Positions 14,895-22,430 of a DNA stretch of 38,879 nucleotides are shown here, one piece after another. The stretch covers positions 1-38,879 of IMG/VR virus record IMGVR_UViG_3300022752_000173; one strand, written 5' to 3'. Made by a program: the position numbers and the translations under genes. The notes beneath the pieces are model-generated. The model saw only the letters and a program-made list of their open reading frames with translations, searched no databases and was not told where the DNA came from. Source of the DNA: a virus. Each line of letters starts with the position of its first letter. Position 1 is the first letter of the stretch.

Positions 14895-15392
14895 TCAAAT
14901 AACTGCTAGATACTGCGAGTTTAGATAGTCGCTAAAGTCAAGTTCTGAAACTCCATCGCCAGTAGGATCTGGTGTAACGATAGCAGATATGACCAATCCC
15001 CTTTTCCAAGCTCTCTTGCCTATCTCAATCGTAGGCGTTTGTGATGAAATCCTTGCCATATAAACCTTTAGATCAGTAGAGTTATCTTGAATCTCGAACT
15101 GAAGGCTTTGCCCAGTTCCATATAAACAGGCAAAAATATCTAGATAGGTCGAGTCAAAAGTGCTGAATGACACTTTGGCAGAGCTATCGGAGTAATCTAC
15201 CGCTACTTGCATATTATATACACCGCTATAAGGAGTAACTAGTTGGCCTATTGGCCTTGCTGAAATGGCAATATATGGGAAAAGTCTTGCCCCTGTCCGT
15301 GTGGTTGTGTAAACATTCACCCCAGTAACCGTAGAAAACAATGAAGCTATGGATTGCTCAAGCTGATAATCTGGAGAATTGGGCATGCTCAT
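14895..15392 (-). CDS. Tail terminator/completion-like protein, copy B
   Basis: This 165-residue protein has an N-terminal helix (DYQLEQSIASLFSTVTGVNVY), then RLFPYIAISARPI, a strand VYNMQVAVDY, and a C-terminal strand region. The arrangement is matched by the upstream gene, indicating an old duplication. Position between the head-closure-like gene and the tail tube genes, with this helix-strand order, fits tail terminator or tail completion proteins (lambda gpU/gpZ zone), which join tail tube to head. The start overlaps the previous stop (ATGA). Family is inferred, not recognised by a strict signature. Confidence 0.5.
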   Translation of the reverse strand: MSMPNSPDYQLEQSIASLFSTVTGVNVYTTTRTGARLFPYIAISARPIGQLVTPYSGVYNMQVAVDYSDSSAKVSFSTFDSTYLDIFACLYGTGQSLQFEIQDNSTDLKVYMARISSQTPTIEIGKRAWKRGLVISAIVTPDPTGDGVSELDFSDYLNSQYLAVI

Positions 15393-15814
15393 TTTGCAGT
15401 TACCTTAACATCCATCAAAATATCCGTAGCCCAAGTCCGTGACGGAGAGACAATCCTTTTTCCGATGTTTGTAATGTTGGCTATATAAAACTCTAGGCTG
15501 GTCGAAGCCGTACTCATTTGTAGGGCTAGGTTCGGATCGGTGTACAAGGCTTGTTGAATCTCAAAAAACTTTTGATCATATCCTTGGTTAGAAGATGTAT
15601 CAGCCCTAGCCACATATGAAACTGTAACATTCAGATCAAAAATACCAGTAAACGGAGCAACCTCCTCGCTGTTTATTTTTGCATCTACATACACAAAGGG
15701 GAGAAGTCTTGGACTAGCCCTTTCCGATGTAAAAAAATTAACTCCAGTAACACCCGCCGAAGTAATGGCGTATGCTATGGAAGTCTCTACCTCGTTCTCA
15801 ATTGAATTCGTCAT
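15389..15814 (-). CDS. Tail terminator/completion-like protein, copy A
   Basis: This 141-residue protein shows an N-terminal helix (IENEVETSIAYAITSAGVTGVNFF), then RLLPFVYVDAKIN, EVAPFTGIFDLNVTVSY and a C-terminal pair of strands. The same series (xGVNxxTxxRxxxRLxPxxxxxAxxxxxxVxPxxGxxxxxVxVxY) is present in copy B. It overlaps the upstream and downstream genes by 4 bases each. Two tandem proteins of this type next to a head-closure-like gene suggest that one closes the tail tube and the other the connector, but this is inference. Confidence 0.5.
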   Translation of the reverse strand: MTNSIENEVETSIAYAITSAGVTGVNFFTSERASPRLLPFVYVDAKINSEEVAPFTGIFDLNVTVSYVARADTSSNQGYDQKFFEIQQALYTDPNLALQMSTASTSLEFYIANITNIGKRIVSPSRTWATDILMDVKVTAK

Positions 15815-16134
15815 CCAGTCGTAATCTCAGCTACATCAATGTTATACGAAACCTCATCAGCCGAGATCGACCAGCGAGCAACCATCCTCTCTGTCCCGCC
15901 GACTGTGCATAGAGATCCAATAACAGGGGGAGCAGACACGGCAGAAGCTGAAACGATGAGAGTTTGAGCGATGTTATAAACCTCTCCCCCGACTTCCAGT
16001 TCAGAAGTAAAAGCTAGGTCAGTCACGGAAGCAGACACGGCATTGGTAGCCAAGCCAGTCACTACGGTATAAAGATCGCTGATTAGCTCGTTTAGGTCTG
16101 TTCCGAAAATGGTCGTATCCAAGCGTCCTGCCAT
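15811..16134 (-). CDS. Head-closure / head-tail connector-like protein
   Basis: This 107-residue beta-rich protein has a short N-terminal helix (LNELISDLYTVVTGLATN) followed by strands with ELEVGGEVYNIA, PPVIGSLCTVGGTERMVARW and SISADEVSYNIDVAEI. The pattern of an initial helix, a GG-turn and a terminal strand pair ending VSYxIDVAEIT fits head-closure or connector proteins located after head genes. It is the first tail-side gene after the glycan island. A TTGACA hexamer lies 16 bases upstream of the ATG; no Shine-Dalgarno sequence is visible. Confidence 0.5.
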   Translation of the reverse strand: MAGRLDTTIFGTDLNELISDLYTVVTGLATNAVSASVTDLAFTSELEVGGEVYNIAQTLIVSASAVSAPPVIGSLCTVGGTERMVARWSISADEVSYNIDVAEITTG

Positions 16135-16185
16135 ATTACATATATAGCTCTGTCAATTTCAGAGTAAATAACCACCTTGACCACT

Positions 16186-16209
16186 ATGCCCAAGCATTTC
16201 TAGGGGCAT
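16186..16209. repeat. Short inverted repeat in the 96-base gap after the glycan island
   Basis: Arms ATGCCC and GGGCAT are separated by 12 bases. There is no T-run after it on either strand, so it does not look like an intrinsic terminator. The remainder of this gap contains only AT-rich sequence and a TTGACA hexamer. Confidence 0.25.
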
Positions 16210-16230
16210 TTATGAGCGATTTTAGGCCAT

Positions 16231-16893
16231 TTAAAGGGTAATAATATTCGCCCCAAGCGTGTAATCGTCTTGATATACCCCTGTTGGCACTAGGTCATAA
16301 GACTCCCTAACGGCAGAAGCTATTATGGCTGGAGATGAGTTTATGCCTAGAAAGTTCCTAGCCCTTTGAATGAGGAAGGGCATATAGGCAACTGAACTAC
16401 AGCTTATCGCCTTCAGTCCGTTAATATCAAGTTCGTTCGGGCATAGAACTACAAGATTGTCCTTTCCGTACATTTCGACGGCCTTCTTGACCACCATAAG
16501 CGGATCTCGCCTAACCATCTGGCTTATCCCAAATGGAGCAACGAGGTCATAAACTCCAAGGTCTGGAGCCATCCAAATATTATCTAGGACGATCCTTTCA
16601 TCAACCGCCTCTGGAAACTCGCCTCCAAACACAAATTCTTCCCACCTTCTATCGCTTGCCCTGTATTCCTCATAAAGCAAAGGCCACACCTCCCTGTTGA
16701 ACACATAGTCAAACTTTTCATAGGCATCGTTAATTTTCTTATGCTTTACATAGGTTGTGCATTTTAAAATATCGGCATATTCATCCTTGCACTCAAAAAA
16801 TACTTCATCGCCCCTATCTGCAAACAGCTTTGCCAACGGCAACATTCTTAATATGTCGCCCAATCTCTGGTGATACTGTATTAGAACTTTCAC
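16231..16893 (-). CDS. GT9/heptosyltransferase-like glycosyltransferase
   Basis: This 220-residue protein starts with MKVLIQYHQRLGDILRMLPLAK (residues 2-21 hold the GT9-like RLGDILRMLPLAK block) and has a C-terminal block RARNFLGINSSPAIIASAV, the position where GT-B enzymes of family 9 bind the nucleotide sugar. At 220 residues it is shorter than typical heptosyltransferases (about 320-350), so part of the fold may be reduced. It is the last gene of a four-gene chain with ATGA overlaps and presumably acts on the same glycan. Sugar and acceptor are unknown. Confidence 0.6.
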   Translation of the reverse strand: MKVLIQYHQRLGDILRMLPLAKLFADRGDEVFFECKDEYADILKCTTYVKHKKINDAYEKFDYVFNREVWPLLYEEYRASDRRWEEFVFGGEFPEAVDERIVLDNIWMAPDLGVYDLVAPFGISQMVRRDPLMVVKKAVEMYGKDNLVVLCPNELDINGLKAISCSSVAYMPFLIQRARNFLGINSSPAIIASAVRESYDLVPTGVYQDDYTLGANIITL

Positions 16894-18743
16894 CCAGCAA
16901 AATATTCGGTAACTTTATGCTGTAAGGCTTTTTCAGATTCAAGCAACTGGATCTTCCTGCCCTTTGCATCTCTAGACTTTATTGCCAAGTCTGCGTTACT
17001 TTTGGTATAGGTATCCAATTGCTCATTATCCATAGAACCTCGTAGTCTTGCTGGTACTCCACATCCTGTGCAAAAGTGCTTAATCTGACCTTCAAATTCT
17101 CGGATTGGCTTTTTCCACCATCCCTCAACTACTGGATGTCCGTTGTCCGTGCCTCTTGCCAAATCGAAAGAAGCCGCCACCTCACAAAAATATGCTCTTA
17201 GATTGCCCTTGTTCTGAACGATGGATGCAGACCACTCCCTGTTCACATCACATCCAGCGATCTTTTCCCACATCTCCTTTTCTGGATACAGGTCTTTTAC
17301 TGCCGTCAGAAGGGGTGCGTGATGGGAATTTCCCACATAATATCCTCCATTGAATCCACGCTGATTGACCATTACATTGTGAAGGTCTTTCAGTTTTTCA
17401 TTCGCCCTTTCCTCGTTGTGAGGATTAAGATTTAATCCACCGAATGTCTTTTCAATTACCTCACGATGCTTGAAGTAGTTGTTCGTCCATAGCCCCCTTT
17501 GATGTTGATTGGGAATCTCGTCACGAAATACCTCGCATAACTTTTCAAACTGCGTATGAACACAGGGATTGCCTCCAATCATGGCGATGATTCCACCGAA
17601 ATCCTTTAGACTGCGAAGTGCCAAGCGGAAGTTTTCTGGGGTCATCTCCCACATGGAGTCTTGATTTTTAAGAAGGCGAGTGCAGTTAGAGCAAGCGAGA
17701 TCGCACTTATTTGTCACATCAATACAGATAATGTGCATATGCTCTGGGCTTCTCATCTTGCCAATAGCAATATCGGCGTAAGATTGACTCTCAAGATTCT
17801 CGGCTACTTTTTCCATAATAAAATCCTTTTCAAATATATGTCTATCTTTGGCTATGTTTTTCTGCTTTTCCTTGATTTCACCAATAGATAGCCGTTGGAT
17901 AAAGTCAGTCAAGCCAAACAAGTGTCGCTCCTCTGTGACATAGCAATACTTACTCCAATCAATTTTGTCTCCAAATGGAAACACATATTCGTCCGATACC
18001 AATATCGGTATTGAGCCATTCAGCAAAGCCTCTACAAACCGAAACGACCATCTGCCATACCCAGCAGGGCAAAGGGTGAATACCGACCTAGCCATAAGAT
18101 CGTGGCAGGTGATTTCCCCTAGTTTTTTTCTAACATCATAAGGAGATCCGATGACAATCTTTTCGCTTTCATATTTACTCTTAAATTCAAGCAATCTCCC
18201 GCCACGGATATGATCTGGGGGAAGGTGAAGCTGGGTCATGCTTCCAATAAATGAAAGCAGAATATCTCTGTTAACTTCCTTTTGCTTGATCGGCTCAGAT
18301 TGGTACGGAAGAATGGCTATGTCTTGCCTATGAAGAGTAGCCAATGACTCAAGTACAATTAAGATAAAGCGGTCATCCATCCAGCTATACTTTTTATCAT
18401 AAGCTCGAAGTGGGTTAGCTTCGTGCGTCATCTCATACCTTGACTCTGCTCTTTGCCCTACATCTCCAGTTGAAACAAGGATATGCCTTCCCTTATGAAG
18501 ATAGGCACAATGATTTACCAGAAGCTCTGGATCGACATTTGCGAATTGCAGTCCAGCCGTGAAGATAGGGACAAAGAAAAAATCAGCCTCATCTGGATTT
18601 TTTGTTTCGTACTTCTTGAAGAAGGTGTAAAAATCTACCAAGTACTGAAGATGCGGGTAGAGCCTATTTAGCTCTGCATAAAACAGGTTTTTCTGCCATA
18701 TCTCATTTGATAGTATGAGATCGTGGTAGATAAATATTTTCAT
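16890..18743 (-). CDS. Exostosin-like glycosyltransferase fused to a radical SAM domain
   Basis: This 617-residue protein has two halves. Residues 1 to about 325 look like an exostosin/GT47 domain: KIFIYHDLI, EADFFFVPIF (52-61), LSFIGSM (163-169), and the hallmark CPAGYGRWSFRFVEALLNGSIPIL (225-248). Residues 333-617 look like a radical SAM enzyme: CDLACSNC gives the cluster cysteines Cys347, Cys351 and Cys354, GGNP at 390-393 stands in for the usual GGEP, and C-terminal cysteines (498, 520, 558, 561) could hold an auxiliary cluster as in SPASM-type proteins. ATGA overlaps join it to genes on both sides. The reaction cannot be read from sequence; sugar or peptide radical modification are possible. 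Confidence 0.8.
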   Translation of the reverse strand: MKIFIYHDLILSNEIWQKNLFYAELNRLYPHLQYLVDFYTFFKKYETKNPDEADFFFVPIFTAGLQFANVDPELLVNHCAYLHKGRHILVSTGDVGQRAESRYEMTHEANPLRAYDKKYSWMDDRFILIVLESLATLHRQDIAILPYQSEPIKQKEVNRDILLSFIGSMTQLHLPPDHIRGGRLLEFKSKYESEKIVIGSPYDVRKKLGEITCHDLMARSVFTLCPAGYGRWSFRFVEALLNGSIPILVSDEYVFPFGDKIDWSKYCYVTEERHLFGLTDFIQRLSIGEIKEKQKNIAKDRHIFEKDFIMEKVAENLESQSYADIAIGKMRSPEHMHIICIDVTNKCDLACSNCTRLLKNQDSMWEMTPENFRLALRSLKDFGGIIAMIGGNPCVHTQFEKLCEVFRDEIPNQHQRGLWTNNYFKHREVIEKTFGGLNLNPHNEERANEKLKDLHNVMVNQRGFNGGYYVGNSHHAPLLTAVKDLYPEKEMWEKIAGCDVNREWSASIVQNKGNLRAYFCEVAASFDLARGTDNGHPVVEGWWKKPIREFEGQIKHFCTGCGVPARLRGSMDNEQLDTYTKSNADLAIKSRDAKGRKIQLLESEKALQHKVTEYFAG

Positions 18744-19288
18744 TTAACCTTTAGCCAGCAATCTCGTATAATTTCTGGAGCTTCAACAAGCTCGTCCACG
18801 GCACGGATTACTCCGTTATGAACTAAGGCATAGTCATGTCCAGCGAGTATCCCGCCCTTTTTAACCTTTGGCATCCAAGCAAGAATGTCTGCCTTCACGG
18901 ATTGGTATCTGTGGTCTGCGTCTATAAAAACCGCATCCAGAGATTCGTCTGCGTACATTTTGGAGGCCGAAACACTGTCAGTCCTAATCGGATTTATAAG
19001 ATTTATAACTGGCCGAAGATTGTCGATAAATGTTCCAAAAAGAGAGTTTCCCCTTATGTCGCTCATGTCCTTATGCTCCTGCGATCCAGACCAAGTATCC
19101 ACAACATCAATCCGTAGCTTTTTATGTTGTGCCTCTACCGCTAGGTAGCTTGTGCTTGCTCCCTTCCATGCGCCAACTTCTACGATATGCCCACCCATTG
19201 GGGCAGACTCGACTATTCTTTTATAAACATCTTGGTAGTTAAACCATTTTTCTCCAAATTTGTCATCCATCCAGTAGTGCTGGATCAC
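18740..19288 (-). CDS. Class I SAM-dependent methyltransferase
   Basis: This 182-residue protein has the Rossmann-like methyltransferase motifs: GGHIVEVGAWKGAST (32-46; SAM-binding motif I), RIDVVDTWSG (59-68; motif II), DAVFIDADHRYQSVKADI (118-135; motif IV) and KKGGILAGHDY (143-153). This combination is typical of the Methyltransf_24 group often found beside glycosyltransferases. It overlaps its neighbours by ATGA on both sides, so it is very probably part of the glycan pathway, for example O-methylation of a sugar. DNA methylation is unlikely because no catalytic (D/N)PPY motif is present. Confidence 0.8.
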   Translation of the reverse strand: MIQHYWMDDKFGEKWFNYQDVYKRIVESAPMGGHIVEVGAWKGASTSYLAVEAQHKKLRIDVVDTWSGSQEHKDMSDIRGNSLFGTFIDNLRPVINLINPIRTDSVSASKMYADESLDAVFIDADHRYQSVKADILAWMPKVKKGGILAGHDYALVHNGVIRAVDELVEAPEIIRDCWLKVK

Positions 19289-20964
19289 TTATTCCGTTCC
19301 TCGAAAATCTTCTTTCCAAGATCGTAGTTTGATTGTGCGTTATGGCGAACAAATACTTCGTCTTGTTGCCCATTGGTAAAGAATGGGTTCTGATGCTTAA
19401 ACACCAAGTCCCTTGCCTGTACTTGAATATCTTTTGTTCTTGTGGTGAATTCGTTGTCCGAGAAAATACCAGAGCATTGTGCGTATTCTGGGGCAAACAG
19501 ATTGCCACCCAAATAATCTATGGCTGGCTTTGTGCAGATTGCGATGCAAAGCAGATCGTCTGTTCGGTATCCGTCGGAAACAGCAAGCACGGCTGGCTTG
19601 GTTGGGTCTGGAAGCCTCTTTCGAATTTCCTCGTCCCACCCAACAGGGGGAATGAAATCATCCGATAACTGAATGATATATTTGCCCTTTGCCTGTTTTG
19701 CACAAGCATTCCACGCCCCTACACACTTGCCGTTTGGAACTATTACTTTCTCGTTTCCTGCGTACTCGTCGGCATCTACATCGACCCCAAGCAAATGCTG
19801 GATTTTATTTGGATGTTTTGCCATCGATAACCAAGCCCATCTTGCGCCTTGGAATCCGTTGGGTCTTGCCGTGGCATGGCATAGAGTAATATCGACCTCA
19901 CCAAAGTTCTTAACTTTATCCTGTTGAAGAAACTCTACCAGATCGTTCTGCCCTAATGCCCTAGCACATCTCTCATAAAGGTCTGGTGCTTCCCATTTGT
20001 AAATAGCTTCTTTCGTAGTCCAGTAGGCAATATTAGGGATTGGAATTGAGCAAGCGGAACGAGCTAGAGCCAACGCTTCGTTATAGTGCTTTCGTGCGTA
20101 GTAGTCCTCTGCGATATAAAATAACGCCTCGATTCTATGAGGGGCTAGTGCGTATGCACGAAAAAGCTCCTCACGCTTTGCCACTGGGTCAGAAAGGCAA
20201 CGACCAACAATAGTATGGCATTGAACACGGAGAATTGGGTCAAGCGTTGCATCGGCTAATGCTGTTTTTGCGTGTTGCATCGCCTCATCGTACTTGCCAG
20301 ACAAGAAGTATTCCTCTGCCTTGTAGAAGCGGAACAGATAATTTTCACGGATAGCTTCGTCTAAAATCCTATGATTTCTAGTTACGCTTGAACCTTTGTG
20401 ATCTATGGGTGCGTGAAGAATAAGCCCAGCGTGTGTTCCCATGGCTTTTGCACCCTCTGTGGATGTAGGTTTTAGCTGTTCGTGGACTGGGTATTTCCAC
20501 TTGAACTTTTTATTGCGAGTGATGCGTTCACGGACAGGACACAAGCCAGCAAGGGGTACGGAATACCCAGCAAAGATACAATCGTGGTCAGTTAGTTTTT
20601 CACCGATAGCAAAGAAGGCTTTTTCTGCTCCTTCCACAAGAACATCGTCAGCATCAAACCACATACAAAACTCTTGGGTGCAAGCCTCAAGTGCCGTGTT
20701 TCGTGCGTCTGCAAAGTTATCTAAATGCTCCCAATGACTAGCATCATCTTTGTTTTTATAGACTACTACTTTCGCTCCAAACTTCTTTCCGATCTCCTCA
20801 AGAATTGGAAGCCCTTCGTCCGTATGTTTTCCCATGGCCGAACAAAGCACGATTTCATCTGGCTTGAGTGCCTTGAAAGACTCTAAGGCTCTTGCAATAT
20901 ATTTTGACGCACACTCCCTAGATACGATTGCGTAAAGGGATAGGGTGAAGGGGAATCTGTCCAT
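19285..20964 (-). CDS. Two-domain glycosyltransferase with TPR-like middle
   Basis: This 559-residue protein begins with a GT2-type domain (LSLYAIVSRECASKYIARAL; metal-binding DADD at 104-107; FADARNTAL upstream of it). The middle (about 215-345) is helical with repeat-like pairs such as AEEYFLSGKYDEAMQHAKTAL and AEDYYARKHYNEALALARSA, as in TPR proteins. The last 210 residues form a second GT-A-like domain (GVDVDADEY near 394, YIIQLSDDFIPPVGW near 430-443). It may transfer two sugars or elongate a chain. It is the first gene of the ATGA-linked island. Confidence 0.78.
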   Translation of the reverse strand: MDRFPFTLSLYAIVSRECASKYIARALESFKALKPDEIVLCSAMGKHTDEGLPILEEIGKKFGAKVVVYKNKDDASHWEHLDNFADARNTALEACTQEFCMWFDADDVLVEGAEKAFFAIGEKLTDHDCIFAGYSVPLAGLCPVRERITRNKKFKWKYPVHEQLKPTSTEGAKAMGTHAGLILHAPIDHKGSSVTRNHRILDEAIRENYLFRFYKAEEYFLSGKYDEAMQHAKTALADATLDPILRVQCHTIVGRCLSDPVAKREELFRAYALAPHRIEALFYIAEDYYARKHYNEALALARSACSIPIPNIAYWTTKEAIYKWEAPDLYERCARALGQNDLVEFLQQDKVKNFGEVDITLCHATARPNGFQGARWAWLSMAKHPNKIQHLLGVDVDADEYAGNEKVIVPNGKCVGAWNACAKQAKGKYIIQLSDDFIPPVGWDEEIRKRLPDPTKPAVLAVSDGYRTDDLLCIAICTKPAIDYLGGNLFAPEYAQCSGIFSDNEFTTRTKDIQVQARDLVFKHQNPFFTNGQQDEVFVRHNAQSNYDLGKKIFEERNK

Positions 20965-21005
20965 CTGAGTATTTTGGTAATTTTATCTATTGTTACAAGC
21001 TTTTT

Positions 21006-21239
21006 TTACCATTTTTTCTCTGGGCAACTGGAGGTCTGTAATTTGATTTTTACAGCCATAAAACAGCCACATTTGTTGCATCTTCTATTTATATAGAATT
21101 CACATGAATCGCATACATTTTGCCTTTTTTGCTGTAGCTCTTCATTTGCAATATGGAATCCGTTCTTCATCCAATTTGCAATTTCACCTGTAGCACTTCC
21201 AAGCATTCTTGGAATAGAGGGATTCATTTCAATATGCAT
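21006..21239 (-). CDS. Small zinc-ribbon protein
   Basis: This 77-residue protein has a conserved helical first half (PSIPRMLGSATGEIANWM) and a cysteine-rich second half with Cys43, Cys46, Cys54, Cys57, Cys59 and Cys72 in the order CDSCEFYINRRCNKCGC then CPEKKW. The pattern CxxC...CxxCGC..K...CP..W is seen in small phage proteins of the DUF6171 type, commonly near glycan genes in environmental phages. It probably binds one or two zinc ions; function is unknown. An alternative ATG lies four codons in. Confidence 0.6.
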   Translation of the reverse strand: MHIEMNPSIPRMLGSATGEIANWMKNGFHIANEELQQKRQNVCDSCEFYINRRCNKCGCFMAVKIKLQTSSCPEKKW

Positions 21240-21274
21240 ATTTTAGGAATCTGATGGGGTCTGACAAGCAAAAC

Positions 21275-21415
21275 CTATGGCTTAAATTCTTCCCACGATC
21301 CGTTTGTAGGGGTTTCTGGATACTTTGTTGGATATTCCTCTTCTGGCTGTTGCTTGGTGCAAGAGGACAAAATTAAGAGCATTACTACAAATAAAAAGGG
21401 GAGAGGAACTTTCAT
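21275..21415 (-). CDS. Small lipoprotein directly after the major capsid gene
   Basis: This 46-residue protein has a clear type II signal peptide: MKVPLPFLFVVMLLILSSC, lipobox LSSC with the lipidated cysteine at 19. The mature part is only 28 residues and is acidic and proline-rich (PEEEYPTKYPETP). A strong ribosome binding site GGGGGGAGG precedes the ATG, but it is buried in a 14-base-pair hairpin. Small phage lipoproteins include superinfection-exclusion factors (for example T5 Llp), and that role is a reasonable guess here. It fills the gap between capsid and zinc-ribbon genes. Confidence 0.65.
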   Translation of the reverse strand: MKVPLPFLFVVMLLILSSCTKQQPEEEYPTKYPETPTNGSWEEFKP

Positions 21416-21428
21416 TCCTCCCCCCTTT
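21395..21428 (-). terminator. Strong intrinsic terminator after the capsid gene
   Basis: On the minus strand AAAGGGGGGAGGAA, loop TGAAAG, TTCCTCTCCCCTTT pair over all 14 positions with a single G-U wobble, and the stem is followed by TTATTTG, giving a TTTTTATTT tract. It starts about 20 bases after the capsid stop. The upstream arm contains the lipoprotein ribosome binding site, and the first base of its ATG is the last base of that arm. Confidence 0.8.
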
Positions 21429-21449
21429 CTACATGAACTAACCAACCAA

Positions 21450-22412
21450 TTACGAAGCGGAGTAAGAGGTCGTGATCAACTGCATCGCAGTAGAGTCGAT
21501 GACCTTGACCACACGATTCGAACGCACCCGAAGGATGTTCGAACGGCGACCTTCATCACGATAGCTCTCAGCAACGAAGGGAGCAGAAGCATCCTCGCTC
21601 CAGACAATCGTGCGACCCGCACCGCCAGAGGCGAAATCACCACCAGCAGTTTGTCCAACCGCCACATAGGTTGTGGGGAAGATGAACGAACCGCTGAAGG
21701 CTTGACCTTTAGCAGCTGAATTCCTTGCGGCTTTTCCAACTAACACTTTCTCAACGCCAGCCGCGGCGGCGATCTCTTGCTCAGACAACAGACGGCGAGA
21801 GTCAGTCGCAACAACACCGAAGAACTGATTCTGCGTCAGCGGTGAACGCCGAACGAGATCGAATACTTCTTGGTTCATTACAACCGTGTTGGCGATCACG
21901 CCCTGTTTCAGCAAACGCTGTTTGGCTGCTGCCACATCCGCTACGAAGTTAATCGTGGAGAGGTTGGTAACAGTGTAGTTGACCAAAGCGGCTGTTGCGG
22001 TGAAGGTGCTGGCATTAAACAAGGTAGAAGCACATTCGGCTTCATGCCCGATTTGAATGTTGCGGAGGAGGATCTTCGCAGTCTCGGTTTCTAGGCCGAA
22101 AAAGCGTGACACATCTGACGCAAGTGCATCAGGTACAACCTCTTCCAGTCCGTATTCAACGCATGTGAAATTATCGTTATCGAACGCCCTCGAAGAGCGT
22201 GGATATGCGCTGCCGGGAGCCACCAAGGAGGCATCGCTGTTCAAAAGTTCAGCGTTGCCCAAGTTTAACTTGAGGTACTGTCCAGCACGAACTGGGCTGT
22301 TATAGATCGGGAACAAATCGGTTCCGATAAATCCCTGATCTGCTTGGCTGGCCTGAATGACCGCCGTTGTGATGTCGCCACGAAGAGTGGCGTTTGAGGT
22401 GAGATAAGACAT
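21450..22412 (-). CDS. Major capsid protein
   Basis: This 320-residue protein is the best candidate for the major capsid subunit. It begins MSYLTSNATLRGDITTAVIQ, contains LFPIYNSPVRAGQYLKL, an acidic/aromatic EYGLEEVVPDAL block, VADVAAAKQRLLKQG with NTVVMNQEVFDLVRRSP (typical of the spine helix and following strand of HK97-fold proteins), and ends with ESYRDEGRRSNILRVRSNRVVKVID, a terminal strand pattern common in phage capsid proteins. The gene follows decoration and protease genes, has a good ribosome binding site (AAAGAAAGGA) and noticeably higher GC and C-ending codons than the tail genes, consistent with strong expression. Confidence 0.85.
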   Translation of the reverse strand: MSYLTSNATLRGDITTAVIQASQADQGFIGTDLFPIYNSPVRAGQYLKLNLGNAELLNSDASLVAPGSAYPRSSRAFDNDNFTCVEYGLEEVVPDALASDVSRFFGLETETAKILLRNIQIGHEAECASTLFNASTFTATAALVNYTVTNLSTINFVADVAAAKQRLLKQGVIANTVVMNQEVFDLVRRSPLTQNQFFGVVATDSRRLLSEQEIAAAAGVEKVLVGKAARNSAAKGQAFSGSFIFPTTYVAVGQTAGGDFASGGAGRTIVWSEDASAPFVAESYRDEGRRSNILRVRSNRVVKVIDSTAMQLITTSYSAS

Positions 22413-22430
22413 TTTTTTATATTCCTTTCT

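Noticed and set aside
14878-14898. TTG start adding seven residues to the repeat fiber
   Set aside because: The ATG at 14877 has AGGGGG at proper distance, and the TTG overlaps the preceding stop.
16186-16209. Intrinsic terminator after the glycan island
   Set aside because: Arms are only six bases with a 12-base loop and no T-run follows.
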